Assembly (NCBI RefSeq): GCF_000251105.1
Contig: NC_017034.1
Span: forward strand, 2,170,001-2,234,000
Reading direction: 5' to 3'
DNA from: Methanocella conradii HZ254
Lineage (GTDB): Archaea > Halobacteriota > Methanocellia > Methanocellales > Methanocellaceae
DNA length: 64,000 nt
In this document: piece by piece, positions 9,407-18,528 of the stretch
Layout: every line of letters begins with the position of its first letter
How positions within the stretch are numbered: position 1 is the first letter of the stretch
Position numbers and translations under genes: made by a program
Notes under the pieces: generated by a model
Databases searched by the model: none
The model's input: the letters and a program-made list of their open reading frames with translations, nothing else
What the model was told of the DNA's origin: nothing

Positions 9407-9424
9407 CCGCCTAACGTTATGCGG
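9407..9424. terminator. palindrome after the TPR gene
   Basis: CCGC-CTAACGTTAT-GCGG directly after the stop codon; the centre TAACGTTA is itself palindromic. It could be a terminator or stability hairpin, or a protein site. No T-run follows. Confidence 0.35.
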
Positions 9425-9522
9425 CATGAATTCACAATTCACACTTAATATGAAATATAGATAAATTATTAGTATCATCCCATGCATATTATACCTTCAA
9501 ATAGGGGGCGGTTGCTCCCCGA

Positions 9523-10587
9523 ATGGAGGTATATCATATTTATAACAAACGTCTAGCTTGCTTGATATTCTGCATGGTTTTGGTATTGGCGGCAGGCCTA
9601 TCGGGCTGCACAAGCCCAACGGCATCGCCAACGACAACCCCGGCGAACCAGCAGATAACGATAATTGACTCGACGGGCAAGGTCATCACGCTGCCCAGGG
9701 CTGCGGAAAGGATAATAGTCACGAACTCGGACTGCGCAGAAGTCCTCATAGCGCTAGGGGCTAAAGACAAGATAGTGGGCATAACGAACACGGTCGCGAA
9801 CACGCCCCTCATGGCCGCCAACCTGGGCAACGTCACCAGCGTAGGGGTATGGGACAACCCGAGCATCGAGGACATAATAGCCCTCACGCCAGACGTGGTC
9901 ATCTCATATGCAAGCTGGAAGCCAAAGAACCTCAAACAGTTCCAGGCGGCAAACATAACGCTCGTGGCTCTAGACTGCTACAAGATGGACAACCTTACCT
10001 CGGACATAAGGACCATGGGCGTACTCGTGGGCGAGGAAAAGAACGCCTCGGCGTATGCGGGCTTCATAGAGAACTATATGAACATCGTGAAGGATAGGAC
10101 CGCTAATCTAACCGAAAGCGAGAAGCCGACCGTCTACTGGGAGCAGAACAGGACGAAGATAACGTCGGCCGGCATGGGCTCGGGAGGCGACACCCTTATA
10201 AGGATGGCGGGCGGCAATAACATAGCGGGCAACGAGACGCAACAGTACCCGGAGGTCAGCGCCGAGTGGATAGTCCGGAGCAACCCACAGGTCATAGTGA
10301 GAAACGTGGGCTACGTAAAGTCAGAGGACTACATGAAGGGCGTCATCGCAATGGTGGAAAACAGGACAGGCATGTCACAGGTTAGGGCCGTCAAGGACGG
10401 CAGGGTATACGTCATGTCCACCACCGTGGCTTTCGGCCCGAAGGGATTCATGGGTTTATTATATATGGCTAAAATATTACACCCCGACCGGTTCGCTGAC
10501 GTGGACCCGCAAAAAGCGCTCGACGCCTATGCGGAAAAGTTCGTGCCAGGGGCTAACAAGGACATCTATATATATCCCATACCTTAG
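9523..10587 (+). CDS. ABC transporter substrate-binding lipoprotein (cobalamin/iron-chelate type)
   Basis: Captures a metal chelate (corrinoid or iron complex) outside the cell for the permease and ATPase that follow. The N-terminus is a lipoprotein signal with lipobox LSGC at residues 26-29, then a Ser/Thr/Pro spacer. The mature part has the BtuF/FecB fold pattern: AERIIVTNSDCAEVLIALGA, the EDIIALTPDVVISY helix and the NPQVIVRNVG segment. The annotated ATG at 9523 precedes a strong GGAGGT at 9525-9530 that lies inside the reading frame. Seven bases later there is an in-frame ATT at 9538, so the true start could be a rare ATT; the signal peptide is intact either way. Substrate cannot be told from sequence. 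Confidence 0.88.
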   Translation: MEVYHIYNKRLACLIFCMVLVLAAGLSGCTSPTASPTTTPANQQITIIDSTGKVITLPRAAERIIVTNSDCAEVLIALGAKDKIVGITNTVANTPLMAANLGNVTSVGVWDNPSIEDIIALTPDVVISYASWKPKNLKQFQAANITLVALDCYKMDNLTSDIRTMGVLVGEEKNASAYAGFIENYMNIVKDRTANLTESEKPTVYWEQNRTKITSAGMGSGGDTLIRMAGGNNIAGNETQQYPEVSAEWIVRSNPQVIVRNVGYVKSEDYMKGVIAMVENRTGMSQVRAVKDGRVYVMSTTVAFGPKGFMGLLYMAKILHPDRFADVDPQKALDAYAEKFVPGANKDIYIYPIP

Positions 10588-10616
10588 AGAAGGCATGTGC
10601 CACACCATGCCTTCTC
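10587..10616 (+). promoter_or_regulatory. perfect intercistronic stem-loop
   Basis: GAGAAGGCATG and CATGCCTTCTC form a perfect 11-bp stem with the 8-nt loop TGCCACAC, starting on the last base of the binding-protein stop codon. Such hairpins between a binding protein and its permease can protect the upstream message and give unequal expression. It could also terminate most transcripts, although no long T-run follows. Confidence 0.6.
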
Positions 10617-10681
10617 TTATATGGAAAACTCTTTTTAGCATCCTAATGTATATTTAAGGGTTTTACTATGGGGTGTGAAGT

Positions 10682-11824
10682 GTGGACTCACTGGCCAGGG
10701 AGACGATAGTAAGCGAGATATACAGGGAAGGCTATGCAAAAAAGATAAGCTTGCTCCTGGCCCTTATCGCTTTATTGGTGGCCGCTTCTATTTATTCCAT
10801 TACGGCAGGCTCGGCCAGCGTTAGCCTGGAAGACGTCGGCCTATCTCTCGGCGGGGCGCTATCCACCCTTATCAATGGAATCCTGGCCTTTTTTGACCAT
10901 TTTATCCCCTGTGGATACCGCATTCCAGTGATGGCTCCACACAGCGACATCGCGAGCGTCATCGTGGTTAACATGCGCGCGCCCCGCATTCTCCTGGCAA
11001 TCCTGACGGGCATGAGCCTCGCCGTGGCCGGGGTGGTCATGCAGGGCATCCTCAGAAACCCGCTCGTAAGCCCCTTCACGCTAGGCCTCGCCTCGGCCTC
11101 ATCTTTTGGGGCGGCGCTCATGATAGTCATGGGCGTATACATCGCCCTTCCATTCATTCCAGGCGACTCTTCAGTGGTCATCAGCGCCTTCGCATTCGGA
11201 TGCGCGAGCATGGCGCTAATATATGGCGTATCCAGGATGAGGGGGACGAGCCAGGCCACGCTAATACTCTCAGGCGTCGTCATAGGATACATATTCCAGG
11301 CTGGCGTTCTCGTCCTGAAATATGTATCCAACAATGAGAAGCTTAAGGACCTCGTGGTATGGCTCATGGGCGGGATGTGGAGCGCAAGCTGGGATACCAT
11401 CATCATCCTCGCCCCGATTACCATCTTCTGCATGGCCGCCATGTGGCTTATGGCCTGGAACCTGAACGCGCTGGCCGCGGGCGACGATATAGCGAAAAGC
11501 CTGGGCATCAGGGTGGAGCGCCTGAGGCTGCTCTGCCTGTTCATCACGACGCTCGCCGCTTCTAGCTGCCTGGCATTCACGGGCGTAATCGGCTTTATCG
11601 GGCTTATGGCGCCACACATCTGCCGCATGCTAATAGGCAACGATCACAGGTACCTCATACCGTGCTCCGCCCTCATGGGCGCAATAATACTAACGGTCTC
11701 CGACACTTTTGCCCGGACCATCATGAGCCCGATTGAGATACCGGTGGGCATAATCATGTACATCATAGGAGGCGTGTTTTTCCTCTACCTCATCTTGAGG
11801 GGCAAGGAAAGCCACATCTATTAG
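10682..11824 (+). CDS. FecCD/BtuC-family ABC transporter permease
   Basis: Membrane subunit importing a siderophore or corrinoid. 380 residues with about ten hydrophobic helices and a cytoplasmic N-terminus. Family motifs include RAPRILLAILTGMSLAVAG, MQGILRNPLVSPFTLG and the C-terminal TGVIGFIGLMAPHICRM (ATPase-coupling loop). An extra loop of about 40 residues after the first helix (around GYRIPVMAPHSDI) is longer than I expect for the family. GTG start at 10682 with GGTG upstream. It is followed after 11 bp by the ATPase gene. Confidence 0.9.
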   Translation: MDSLARETIVSEIYREGYAKKISLLLALIALLVAASIYSITAGSASVSLEDVGLSLGGALSTLINGILAFFDHFIPCGYRIPVMAPHSDIASVIVVNMRAPRILLAILTGMSLAVAGVVMQGILRNPLVSPFTLGLASASSFGAALMIVMGVYIALPFIPGDSSVVISAFAFGCASMALIYGVSRMRGTSQATLILSGVVIGYIFQAGVLVLKYVSNNEKLKDLVVWLMGGMWSASWDTIIILAPITIFCMAAMWLMAWNLNALAAGDDIAKSLGIRVERLRLLCLFITTLAASSCLAFTGVIGFIGLMAPHICRMLIGNDHRYLIPCSALMGAIILTVSDTFARTIMSPIEIPVGIIMYIIGGVFFLYLILRGKESHIY

Positions 11825-11835
11825 GGGTGAAGGGC

Positions 11836-12603
11836 GTGAGGATAAGGCTGGACAACGTCGGGGTTGAATATGGGAAGTATAAGGCTGTGGACGGCGTGTC
11901 CTTCGAGGTTGGACCCGGGGAGGTGCTCAGCATAGTGGGGCCTAATGGCTCCGGAAAGAGCTCCATCATAAAGTGTATTGCACAGGTCCTAAAGCCGTCC
12001 ACGGGCAAGGTCTACCTGGACGGGCGTGACATCTCGAGCATTGACCTCAACGAGATAGCGAAGCTAGTTGGCTATGTTCCGCAAAACTTTCACTACCTGT
12101 TCTTCTCCAACGTCATGGAGACAGTCCTGCTCGGAAGAAAGCCTCACATCAGGTGGCGCGTCACGCAAAAGGACCTTGACGTCGTCCAGCGGGCGCTGGA
12201 CATGATGGGTATAGCCCACATGGCGGGGAAGTTCATGGACGAGCTGAGTGGCGGGGAAAAACAAAAGGTGTACATAGCCAGGACGCTTGCACAGGAGCCG
12301 CAGCTATACCTGCTGGACGAGCCCACCAGCAACCTGGACCTTAAGCACCAGATTGAGGTGCTGGAGATAACCCGGCGGCTCACATACGAAAAGAACGCTT
12401 CCATGATAGTGGCCCTTCATGACCTCAACCTCGCCTTGAGGTATTCTGACAGGGTCGCCATGATGAACCGTGGCCGCCTTTACGCCTATGGCAAGCCCGA
12501 AGACGTCCTCACCATACAAAACATAAACGACGTGTACGGTGTTGAGACGTTCATCATAGAAAGCGATTATGGCAGGTACATCGTACCGATCCGCGCAAAA
12601 TGA
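11836..12603 (+). CDS. ABC transporter ATP-binding protein (FecE/BtuD type)
   Basis: Energises the preceding permease. Walker A is GPNGSGKSS, followed by a Q-loop (YVPQNF), the signature LSGGEKQKV, Walker B LYLLDEPTSNLD and the switch histidine in ALHDLNLAL. I prefer the GTG at 11836 because GGGGTGA stands immediately upstream; a GTG three codons earlier (11827) is possible. About 256 residues is typical. The order binding protein-permease-ATPase matches archaeal corrinoid or iron uptake operons. Confidence 0.92.
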   Translation: MRIRLDNVGVEYGKYKAVDGVSFEVGPGEVLSIVGPNGSGKSSIIKCIAQVLKPSTGKVYLDGRDISSIDLNEIAKLVGYVPQNFHYLFFSNVMETVLLGRKPHIRWRVTQKDLDVVQRALDMMGIAHMAGKFMDELSGGEKQKVYIARTLAQEPQLYLLDEPTSNLDLKHQIEVLEITRRLTYEKNASMIVALHDLNLALRYSDRVAMMNRGRLYAYGKPEDVLTIQNINDVYGVETFIIESDYGRYIVPIRAK

Positions 12604-12644
12604 ACGTCTTAATTTTATCAATACATGATATATAAAAACATGGT

Positions 12645-13541
12645 ATGAGCCTAAAAGAGATGATGGAAGAGATAGAGAGCCAGCGCCGACGAGGCAAGTT
12701 CAGGGGCGCGGAAAACCTGCTCCGCATCGAGCAAAGGCGTGCCGAGCTCGAAGGCAACGACCCTTACTATCACTTCTTTGGGGGGGTGCTCCTATACTAT
12801 TTTAATTTCTCGAAGGACGCCTACTTGAACTTGAATAACGCGCTGCTAACCGAGGACTATGACGTCTTTTATGTTATAAAGTATAAGGGCATCATTTGTA
12901 TGGATATGGGGAAATATGATAGGGCCCTGGAATTGTTTCAGAAGGCGCTGGAGGTCGCGGAGGAAGCCGGCGATAAGGGATGGATAGCCTCCATGCTTAA
13001 TGCCATCGGGAACGTTTACACGAGGACGGGAAAGTATGATAAAGCGCTCGAATCGTATTCCAGCGCCCTTAAGGCAGCCCTGGAGTCAGAAAACATGGAA
13101 TGGATGGCGACGAGCCTCTGCAACGTCGGCGTGGCGCACAATAACTTAGGGGACTATAAAGGCTCTGTAAAGTTTTTCGAGGACTCGTACGAGGTGTCCA
13201 GGCAGATCGACGATAAGTATGGCCGGCGGGTATGCTTGAATAACCTGGGCAGCGTATACAATAACATGGGAAACCATGAGGAGGCGCTGAGGCTGTTCGA
13301 GGAGGCGAGAAAGTACGCAGAGGAGATCGACGATAAGTACGGGCTCCGCGTGGTCTATAATAACCTCGGCTTCACCTATCGCACGCTTGGCGACCTGAAG
13401 CGTGCCCTGGAGTGCTACGAGCTTGCGTTGACCATCGCCAGGCAGATTGGCGACGACCAGGGGGCGAACGTCGCAAAATACTGGATACTTGCCATATACG
13501 ATGAGCTCCACGAGAAGGCTCCGCACGCTAAGAAAGCTTAA
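12645..13541 (+). CDS. TPR-repeat protein
   Basis: 298 residues, composed of about six 40-residue TPRs of the kinesin-light-chain or Rapsyn style (GNVYTRTGKYDKALESY, NNLGSVYNNMGNHEEALRLF, NNLGFTYRTLGDLKRALECY). These fill residues 80-290 after an acidic/basic N-terminal helix. No signal or enzyme domain, so a soluble scaffold is likely. It starts 42 bp after the transporter ATPase with TATAAAAA just upstream, so it may have its own promoter. Partner unknown. Confidence 0.75.
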   Translation: MSLKEMMEEIESQRRRGKFRGAENLLRIEQRRAELEGNDPYYHFFGGVLLYYFNFSKDAYLNLNNALLTEDYDVFYVIKYKGIICMDMGKYDRALELFQKALEVAEEAGDKGWIASMLNAIGNVYTRTGKYDKALESYSSALKAALESENMEWMATSLCNVGVAHNNLGDYKGSVKFFEDSYEVSRQIDDKYGRRVCLNNLGSVYNNMGNHEEALRLFEEARKYAEEIDDKYGLRVVYNNLGFTYRTLGDLKRALECYELALTIARQIGDDQGANVAKYWILAIYDELHEKAPHAKKA

Positions 13542-13578
13542 TTAGCGGTCCACATATAGTATATAGGGGGCCTTATCG

Positions 13579-14397
13579 ATGTTTAACCTGCTAAAGAGCG
13601 TAATTGGCGGCAATAAGAAAGCAGGGCTACCTATCGAATTGCCCGAAGCCTTCCCCTTAGATGGCACCGAAGTCGAGACGGCACCACGAGCCGAATGCTC
13701 ACATAAGCCAGACCATATTAAGGCGGACGTCAACCACACCGGCCACATGCGAGTATTCGCGGCAAGCGATGAGGAGGCATCTGCCCTTGAGGCAGAAGCG
13801 ATGAGGCATGTGCGGGGTAAAAAGACCGTCTTTTATGGGGAAACGGCTGTATCCGCTTACATTTCCGGCCCCCCACCCCTGAGGCTCATCACGATCACTA
13901 AGAACGGGGATAAGCTGTGCACATACCCATTTTTCAATCTAGGAAAGCCCTTGGAAGCCAGGATTACAGGCATCACCGAGTGCCGTAACGGCTACGAGGG
14001 CCAGCTAGAGATATTCACAAAAGGCTCGACGCTGTCTTTTTTTGACGTGATGTACTTTAAGAATAAGAATCTTTATTATCCAGGAAAAGAGGTCAAAGTG
14101 GCGCTCTCGGGCATAGCATACGTGCTCGCAAGGGCGGGGGACGCGTCAGACAACGATCTGGCCATCCAGTATGAGAACGGCGACGTCGATGACTACGTTT
14201 TTAGGGGAATAGTAAAGGAAGTCCTGGAATTTGAAGCGTTAGGCGGCAAGGCCCGGGCCGTTGAGGTGCCTCTCCGGGCCAGCGCCGACTCGGCCATAGA
14301 AATCCATATGTGTGTCACGCAAAACGTGCTAAACGAAAAACTAAGAAAGGGCGACTACGTGAGCGGCATCATGTGGCTGCACGGCCTCGTTTTATGA
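13579..14397 (+). CDS. protein of unknown function, 272 residues
   Basis: I do not recognise this family. The first 75 residues are Pro/Glu-rich and probably disordered. Residues about 95-272 look beta-rich (RLITITKNGDKLCTYPFF, YEGQLEIFTKGSTLSFFDV, YYPGKEVKVALSGIAYVL), ending in a segment with alternating hydrophobics and GDYVSGIMWLHGLVL. No transmembrane helix or signal peptide. Base usage matches the neighbours. It lies between the TPR gene and leuS, all rightward, with a short gap of 37 bp upstream. Confidence 0.6.
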   Translation: MFNLLKSVIGGNKKAGLPIELPEAFPLDGTEVETAPRAECSHKPDHIKADVNHTGHMRVFAASDEEASALEAEAMRHVRGKKTVFYGETAVSAYISGPPPLRLITITKNGDKLCTYPFFNLGKPLEARITGITECRNGYEGQLEIFTKGSTLSFFDVMYFKNKNLYYPGKEVKVALSGIAYVLARAGDASDNDLAIQYENGDVDDYVFRGIVKEVLEFEALGGKARAVEVPLRASADSAIEIHMCVTQNVLNEKLRKGDYVSGIMWLHGLVL

Positions 14398-14460
14398 AAA
14401 GCCTTATAGGGACATACCGCAATAATACTGCGAACACATAGGGCCTTTAGGGGTGTCATA

Positions 14461-17277
14461 ATGGATTTTAGGGCGATAGAAAATAAGTGGCAAAAGCGTT
14501 ACGAGGAAACAAAGGCCTTCGAGCCGTCCGTGGAGCCGGGAAAGCCGAAGTACTTCGTTACGTACCCGTATCCATACATGAATGGGTATTTCCATATTGG
14601 AAGGGCTTTCAGCGGCCTGAGGGCGGAAGTGCTCGCCCGCTATAAGCTCATGCAGGGCTTTAACGTCCTCTTCCCGTTCGCCTTCCACTGTACGGGCACC
14701 CCGATAGTGGCGGCCGCCGAGAGGATAGCTGAAGGAGAGAAGAAGCAGATAGAAATACTCAAGAGGGCGGGGATACCCGAGGAGGAGATACCTAAGTTTG
14801 CCGACCCCGTCTACTGGACCCAGTACTTCTCCAAGGCGACGAGGGAGGACCTAAAAAGAGTGGGCGCCGCCATCGACTGGTCCAGGGCTTTCATCACCAC
14901 TTCGCTTAACCCGCACTATGACTCTTTCATTAAGTGGCAGTTCAGGAAGCTAAAGGAAGGGGGCTACGTGGTCATGGGCGAACACCCCGTCGTGTGGTGC
15001 CCGCACTGTAAGTCGCCGGTTGGCGACCATGGGCGCCTCGAAGGCGAGGGCGTAACCCCCGAGGAGATATACCTCATCAAGTTCAGGCTTGGCGAGACAA
15101 TCCTGCCGTGTGGCACCTACAGGCCTGAGACGGCCTATGGCGTCACCAATCTATGGCTGAACCCCGACGTAACTTACATAAGGGCAAAGGTGAACGACGA
15201 GGAGTGGCTGGTCTCAAAGGAGACCCTGGATAAGCTGGCCAACCAGAAGTATGTGGCCAGCTTCATCGAGGAGGTTCGGGGCAGGGATTTGATTGGTAAG
15301 ATGGTGCTTAACCAGGTGACTGGCATGGAAGTGCCCATATTGCCGGCCGTCTTCGTGGACCCTGCCGTAGGCACTGGAGTCGTCATGTCCGTTCCCGCCC
15401 ACGCGCCCTACGACTACGCCGCCCTCCGTGACATCGAGAATGACCCGGCCAGGTTTGGGCTTACCCCTGACGTCATAAGCGGCATCAAGCTCATCCCCCT
15501 TATAACCATAGAGGGCTTCGGGAAGTTCCCTGCGAAGGAGATAGTGGAGCGGATGAACATCAAGGGCCAGGACGACCCGAAGCTTGAGGAAGCCACTAAG
15601 GAGATATACAAAAAAGAGTTCCACACAGGAGTCTTGAATGAAAATTGCGGCAAGTACGCGGGCCGTAAGGTCATGGATGCCAAGCTGGAGCTGGTAAGCG
15701 ATTTCGTCCATAGCGGCAAAGCAGCCATATTCTACGAGCTCCCCCAGCAGGTAGTCTGCCGCTGCCTAACTAAGTGTGTGGTAAAAATCGTATCTGACCA
15801 GTGGTTCTTGAACTATAGTAACCCTATCTGGAAGGCCCAGGCGCATAAGGCGCTGGATGCGATGGCGCTATACCCTGATAAGGTGCGCAAGCAGTTCGAA
15901 TACGTGCTGGACTGGCTGAAGGACTGGGCGTGTACCAGGGAGTATGGCCTCGGGACAGAGCTTCCCTGGGATAAGCGGTGGGTCATCGAGTCCCTCTCAG
16001 ACTCCACCATTTATATGGCCTACTATACCATCTCAAAATACCTTCAGGACCCGGCGCTGGGGATTAGGCCAGAGCAGCTATCCGACGAGTTCTTCGACTT
16101 CGTGTTCCTGGGGAAGGGCACCGCTGACGAGGTCTCTAAAAAGACCGGCATCGAGCAAGGCTTGATACTGAAGATGAGGGACGAGTTTGAGTACTGGTAT
16201 CCCTTTGATATGAGGTGTAGCGGTAAGGACCTGGTGCAGAATCATCTGTCTTTCTGCATTTTTAATCATACTGCCATTTTCCCGGAGAGGCATTGGCCGA
16301 GAGGCATGAGCGTCAACGGCTTTCTACAGCTTGACGGGCAGAAGATGTCGTCGAGTAGGGGTAACGTCTATACCCTCAGGCAGGTCCTCGACATGTATGG
16401 CGCTGATGCCACGAGGCTCACGCTCATGTATGGCGGGGAGGGCCTGGAGGACCCGAACTGGGATAGCGAGTTCGCCAGGACGGCCTGGTCTAAGCTGGCG
16501 CAGTGGTACGACTTCGCCATCGAGAACTATGGCAAGGGCCGGGATGATGTGAAGTACATAGACCGTTGGCTCGAATCCGTGGCCACTAAGTCGATAAAGC
16601 TCACCAGGGAGGCCATGGATGCCATGAACTTCAGGACTGCCATCCAGCGTGGCTATTTCGACATGCAGCGCTACCTGAGGTGGTATATACGCAGGTCTCC
16701 GGTGCCGAATAGAAGGATAATATCCTGGTTTATAGAGGCTCAGACCAAGATTCTCGCTCCTTTCACCCCCCACATTTGCGAAGAGATATGGGAGAAGCTG
16801 GGCGGAAGCGGATTCATAGCGAAGGCGCCGTATCCCACCTGGGATGAGAAGAAGATAGCCGATGAGACGATAGAGAGGTCTGAGGACTTCCTCCGTAAGG
16901 TGATAGAGGACATCCAGGAGATCATCACGGTTGCTAACCTTTCCGAGGCCAAGGATGCCTATATCTACACCTCTGAGGAGTGGAAGTATAAGGCTTTGCA
17001 GCTTGCGACTGGCAAGAACATGGGCGATGCCATGAAGGCCGTGATGGCTGACCCGGAAATGCGGAAGCATGGCAAGGAGGTCAGCCGGTACGTGCAGAAG
17101 GTGGTCAGCGAGCGGCTTGTCCCGAGTGGAGTAGACGAGGCCGCCGTCCTTAACGAGGCTAAGGACTTTATAGCCAGCGAGATAGGCATGAACGTCCACA
17201 TTAACTCTGAGTTTGACCCGCAGGGTAAGAGGAAGCACGCCATCCCCGGCCGTCCTGCCATATTCATTCAATCATAG
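14461..17277 (+). CDS. leuS: leucyl-tRNA synthetase, archaeal/eukaryal type
   Basis: Charges tRNA-Leu and edits mischarged products. 938 residues, the archaeal length. The HIGH box is seen as PYMNGYFHIGRAFS near residues 39-52, the CP1 editing domain occupies roughly 200-480 (TYRPETAYGVTN, VVMSVPAHAPYDY), the KMSKS box is QKMSSSRGN near 625, then the anticodon-binding helical domain and a C-terminal extension. ATG start preceded by GGGGTGTC. It is followed closely by a tRNA-Ala gene on the same strand. Confidence 0.96.
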   Translation: MDFRAIENKWQKRYEETKAFEPSVEPGKPKYFVTYPYPYMNGYFHIGRAFSGLRAEVLARYKLMQGFNVLFPFAFHCTGTPIVAAAERIAEGEKKQIEILKRAGIPEEEIPKFADPVYWTQYFSKATREDLKRVGAAIDWSRAFITTSLNPHYDSFIKWQFRKLKEGGYVVMGEHPVVWCPHCKSPVGDHGRLEGEGVTPEEIYLIKFRLGETILPCGTYRPETAYGVTNLWLNPDVTYIRAKVNDEEWLVSKETLDKLANQKYVASFIEEVRGRDLIGKMVLNQVTGMEVPILPAVFVDPAVGTGVVMSVPAHAPYDYAALRDIENDPARFGLTPDVISGIKLIPLITIEGFGKFPAKEIVERMNIKGQDDPKLEEATKEIYKKEFHTGVLNENCGKYAGRKVMDAKLELVSDFVHSGKAAIFYELPQQVVCRCLTKCVVKIVSDQWFLNYSNPIWKAQAHKALDAMALYPDKVRKQFEYVLDWLKDWACTREYGLGTELPWDKRWVIESLSDSTIYMAYYTISKYLQDPALGIRPEQLSDEFFDFVFLGKGTADEVSKKTGIEQGLILKMRDEFEYWYPFDMRCSGKDLVQNHLSFCIFNHTAIFPERHWPRGMSVNGFLQLDGQKMSSSRGNVYTLRQVLDMYGADATRLTLMYGGEGLEDPNWDSEFARTAWSKLAQWYDFAIENYGKGRDDVKYIDRWLESVATKSIKLTREAMDAMNFRTAIQRGYFDMQRYLRWYIRRSPVPNRRIISWFIEAQTKILAPFTPHICEEIWEKLGGSGFIAKAPYPTWDEKKIADETIERSEDFLRKVIEDIQEIITVANLSEAKDAYIYTSEEWKYKALQLATGKNMGDAMKAVMADPEMRKHGKEVSRYVQKVVSERLVPSGVDEAAVLNEAKDFIASEIGMNVHINSEFDPQGKRKHAIPGRPAIFIQS

Positions 17278-17298
17278 TGTGCCGCCTGGCACCGTTAG

Positions 17299-17307
17299 GT
17301 ATATATT
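17299..17307 (+). promoter_or_regulatory. TATA box of tRNA-Ala
   Basis: GTATATATT about 30-35 bases before the tRNA 5' end, a normal archaeal TATA distance. Confidence 0.55.
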
Positions 17308-17335
17308 CCAGGAATAACTATGAAGTGCTGCTGTT

Positions 17336-17407
17336 GGGCACGTAGATCAGGGGTAGATCGCTTCCTTGGCATGGAAGAGGCCTCGGGTTCAATTCCCGAC
17401 GTGTCCA
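17336..17407 (+). tRNA. tRNA-Ala (anticodon GGC)
   Basis: 72-nt cloverleaf. The acceptor GGGCACG pairs with CGTGTCC and the discriminator is A. The D-arm is GATC...GATC, the anticodon stem CTTCC/GGAAG encloses loop TTGGCAT (anticodon GGC, alanine), and the T-arm is TCGGG-TTCAATT-CCCGA. CCA is not encoded. Confidence 0.92.
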
Positions 17408-17781
17408 CTGTCTATAAATAATAGCTTGAGTTTGTTGTTTCTTCCTAGCGGGTCGACGCCCCGCTGATGCGGGGCTACTCGGCGTTTTGGGTTCTCCGAT
17501 GTCGGGGCCGGGCTTGCACCCCGATCGAATTGACATCAGGAAAAATTGGCATCCTAGTTTATATTGAACTTATTTGAAAATACAGTGGTTATATTTGATT
17601 TATACATATATTTAGGCTCTAAATACCCTATTTTAGTGCTAATTAAGGTAGTTAATTGTTATTAGAATAATATATAATTCCCATCTTTGAGGCCGTGGTG
17701 TAATATCTAAAACCCTTATCTACAACAATCACAAAGGATATATTCCGATTATTACACAACTTAGTAAAAGGAGTTTCTCCA
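17408..17781. other. gene-poor stretch with a strong hairpin
   Basis: 374 bp between tRNA-Ala and a foreign-looking methyltransferase gene. A perfect 7-bp hairpin GCCCCGC-TGAT-GCGGGGC at 17458-17475 may end tRNA transcription. From about 17540 the DNA becomes AT-rich. I see no ORF of merit and no second copy of the tRNA 3' end. Confidence 0.5.
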
Positions 17782-18528
17782 ATGGACATCCCACGCATCT
17801 TTAACATTACAGAAAGTGCTCACCGCATCCATAACCCGTTCACACCAGAAAAGCTCGCCACTCTCGGCGCGGCGCTGCGCCTGGAACCGGGGACTCGTGT
17901 GCTCGACCTCGGCAGCGGTTCGGGCGAGATGCTGTGCACCTGGGCACGCGATTACGGGATCATTGGCGTCGGCATCGACATGAGCCAGTTGTTCACCGAG
18001 CAAGCGAACCTCCGCGCTGAAGAACTCGGAGTCGCCGATCGAGTCGAGTTCATCCACGGCGACGCTGTCGGCTACGTCGCCGACGAAAAGGTCGGTGTGG
18101 CAGCCTGTCTCGGTGCCACGTGGATCGGTGGGGGAGTCGCCGGCACCATCGAGCTTCTGGCGAAGAGTCTCCGCTCCGGAGGAATCATCCTCATCGGCGA
18201 GCCCTACTGGCGGCAGTTACCACCGACGGAAGACGTTGCCAGGGGATGCTTGGCCAATTCTATCTCCGACTTTCTCACGCTTCCAGACCTTCTCGCGTCT
18301 TTCGGCGACCTCAACTACGACGTTGTGGAAATGGTTCTGGCTGACCAAGAATGCTGGGATAGGTACGAGGCGGCCAAGTGGCTCACCATGCGCCGATGGC
18401 TCGAAGCGAATCCCGACGACGACCTCGCGAAAGATGTTCGAGCCAAACTGACTTTAGAACCAATACGCTACGCCGCGTACACGCGTAAATACCTTGGATG
18501 GGGCGTGTTCGCGCTGATGGCGCGGTGA
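17782..18528 (+). CDS. SAM-dependent methyltransferase, probably acquired
   Basis: Class I methyltransferase of 248 residues. SAM motif I is VLDLGSGSGEM at residues 40-50, then GVGIDMS and EFIHGDAVGY; the post-core segment has GGIILIGEPYW. The substrate is not deducible; the family resembles small-molecule methyltransferases found mostly in bacteria. Codon use differs sharply from the neighbours: arginine is CGC/CGA/CGG and third positions are G/C, whereas host genes favour AGG/AGA and ATA. With AT-rich non-coding flanks and a tRNA gene 375 bp upstream, this suggests horizontal transfer. AAAAGGAG precedes the ATG. Confidence 0.8.
   Translation: MDIPRIFNITESAHRIHNPFTPEKLATLGAALRLEPGTRVLDLGSGSGEMLCTWARDYGIIGVGIDMSQLFTEQANLRAEELGVADRVEFIHGDAVGYVADEKVGVAACLGATWIGGGVAGTIELLAKSLRSGGIILIGEPYWRQLPPTEDVARGCLANSISDFLTLPDLLASFGDLNYDVVEMVLADQECWDRYEAAKWLTMRRWLEANPDDDLAKDVRAKLTLEPIRYAAYTRKYLGWGVFALMAR

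Noticed and set aside
17318..17536. Minus-strand ORF of 72 codons
   Set aside because: It is a translation through the antisense of tRNA-Ala (the familiar RELNPRPLPCQGSDLP artefact).
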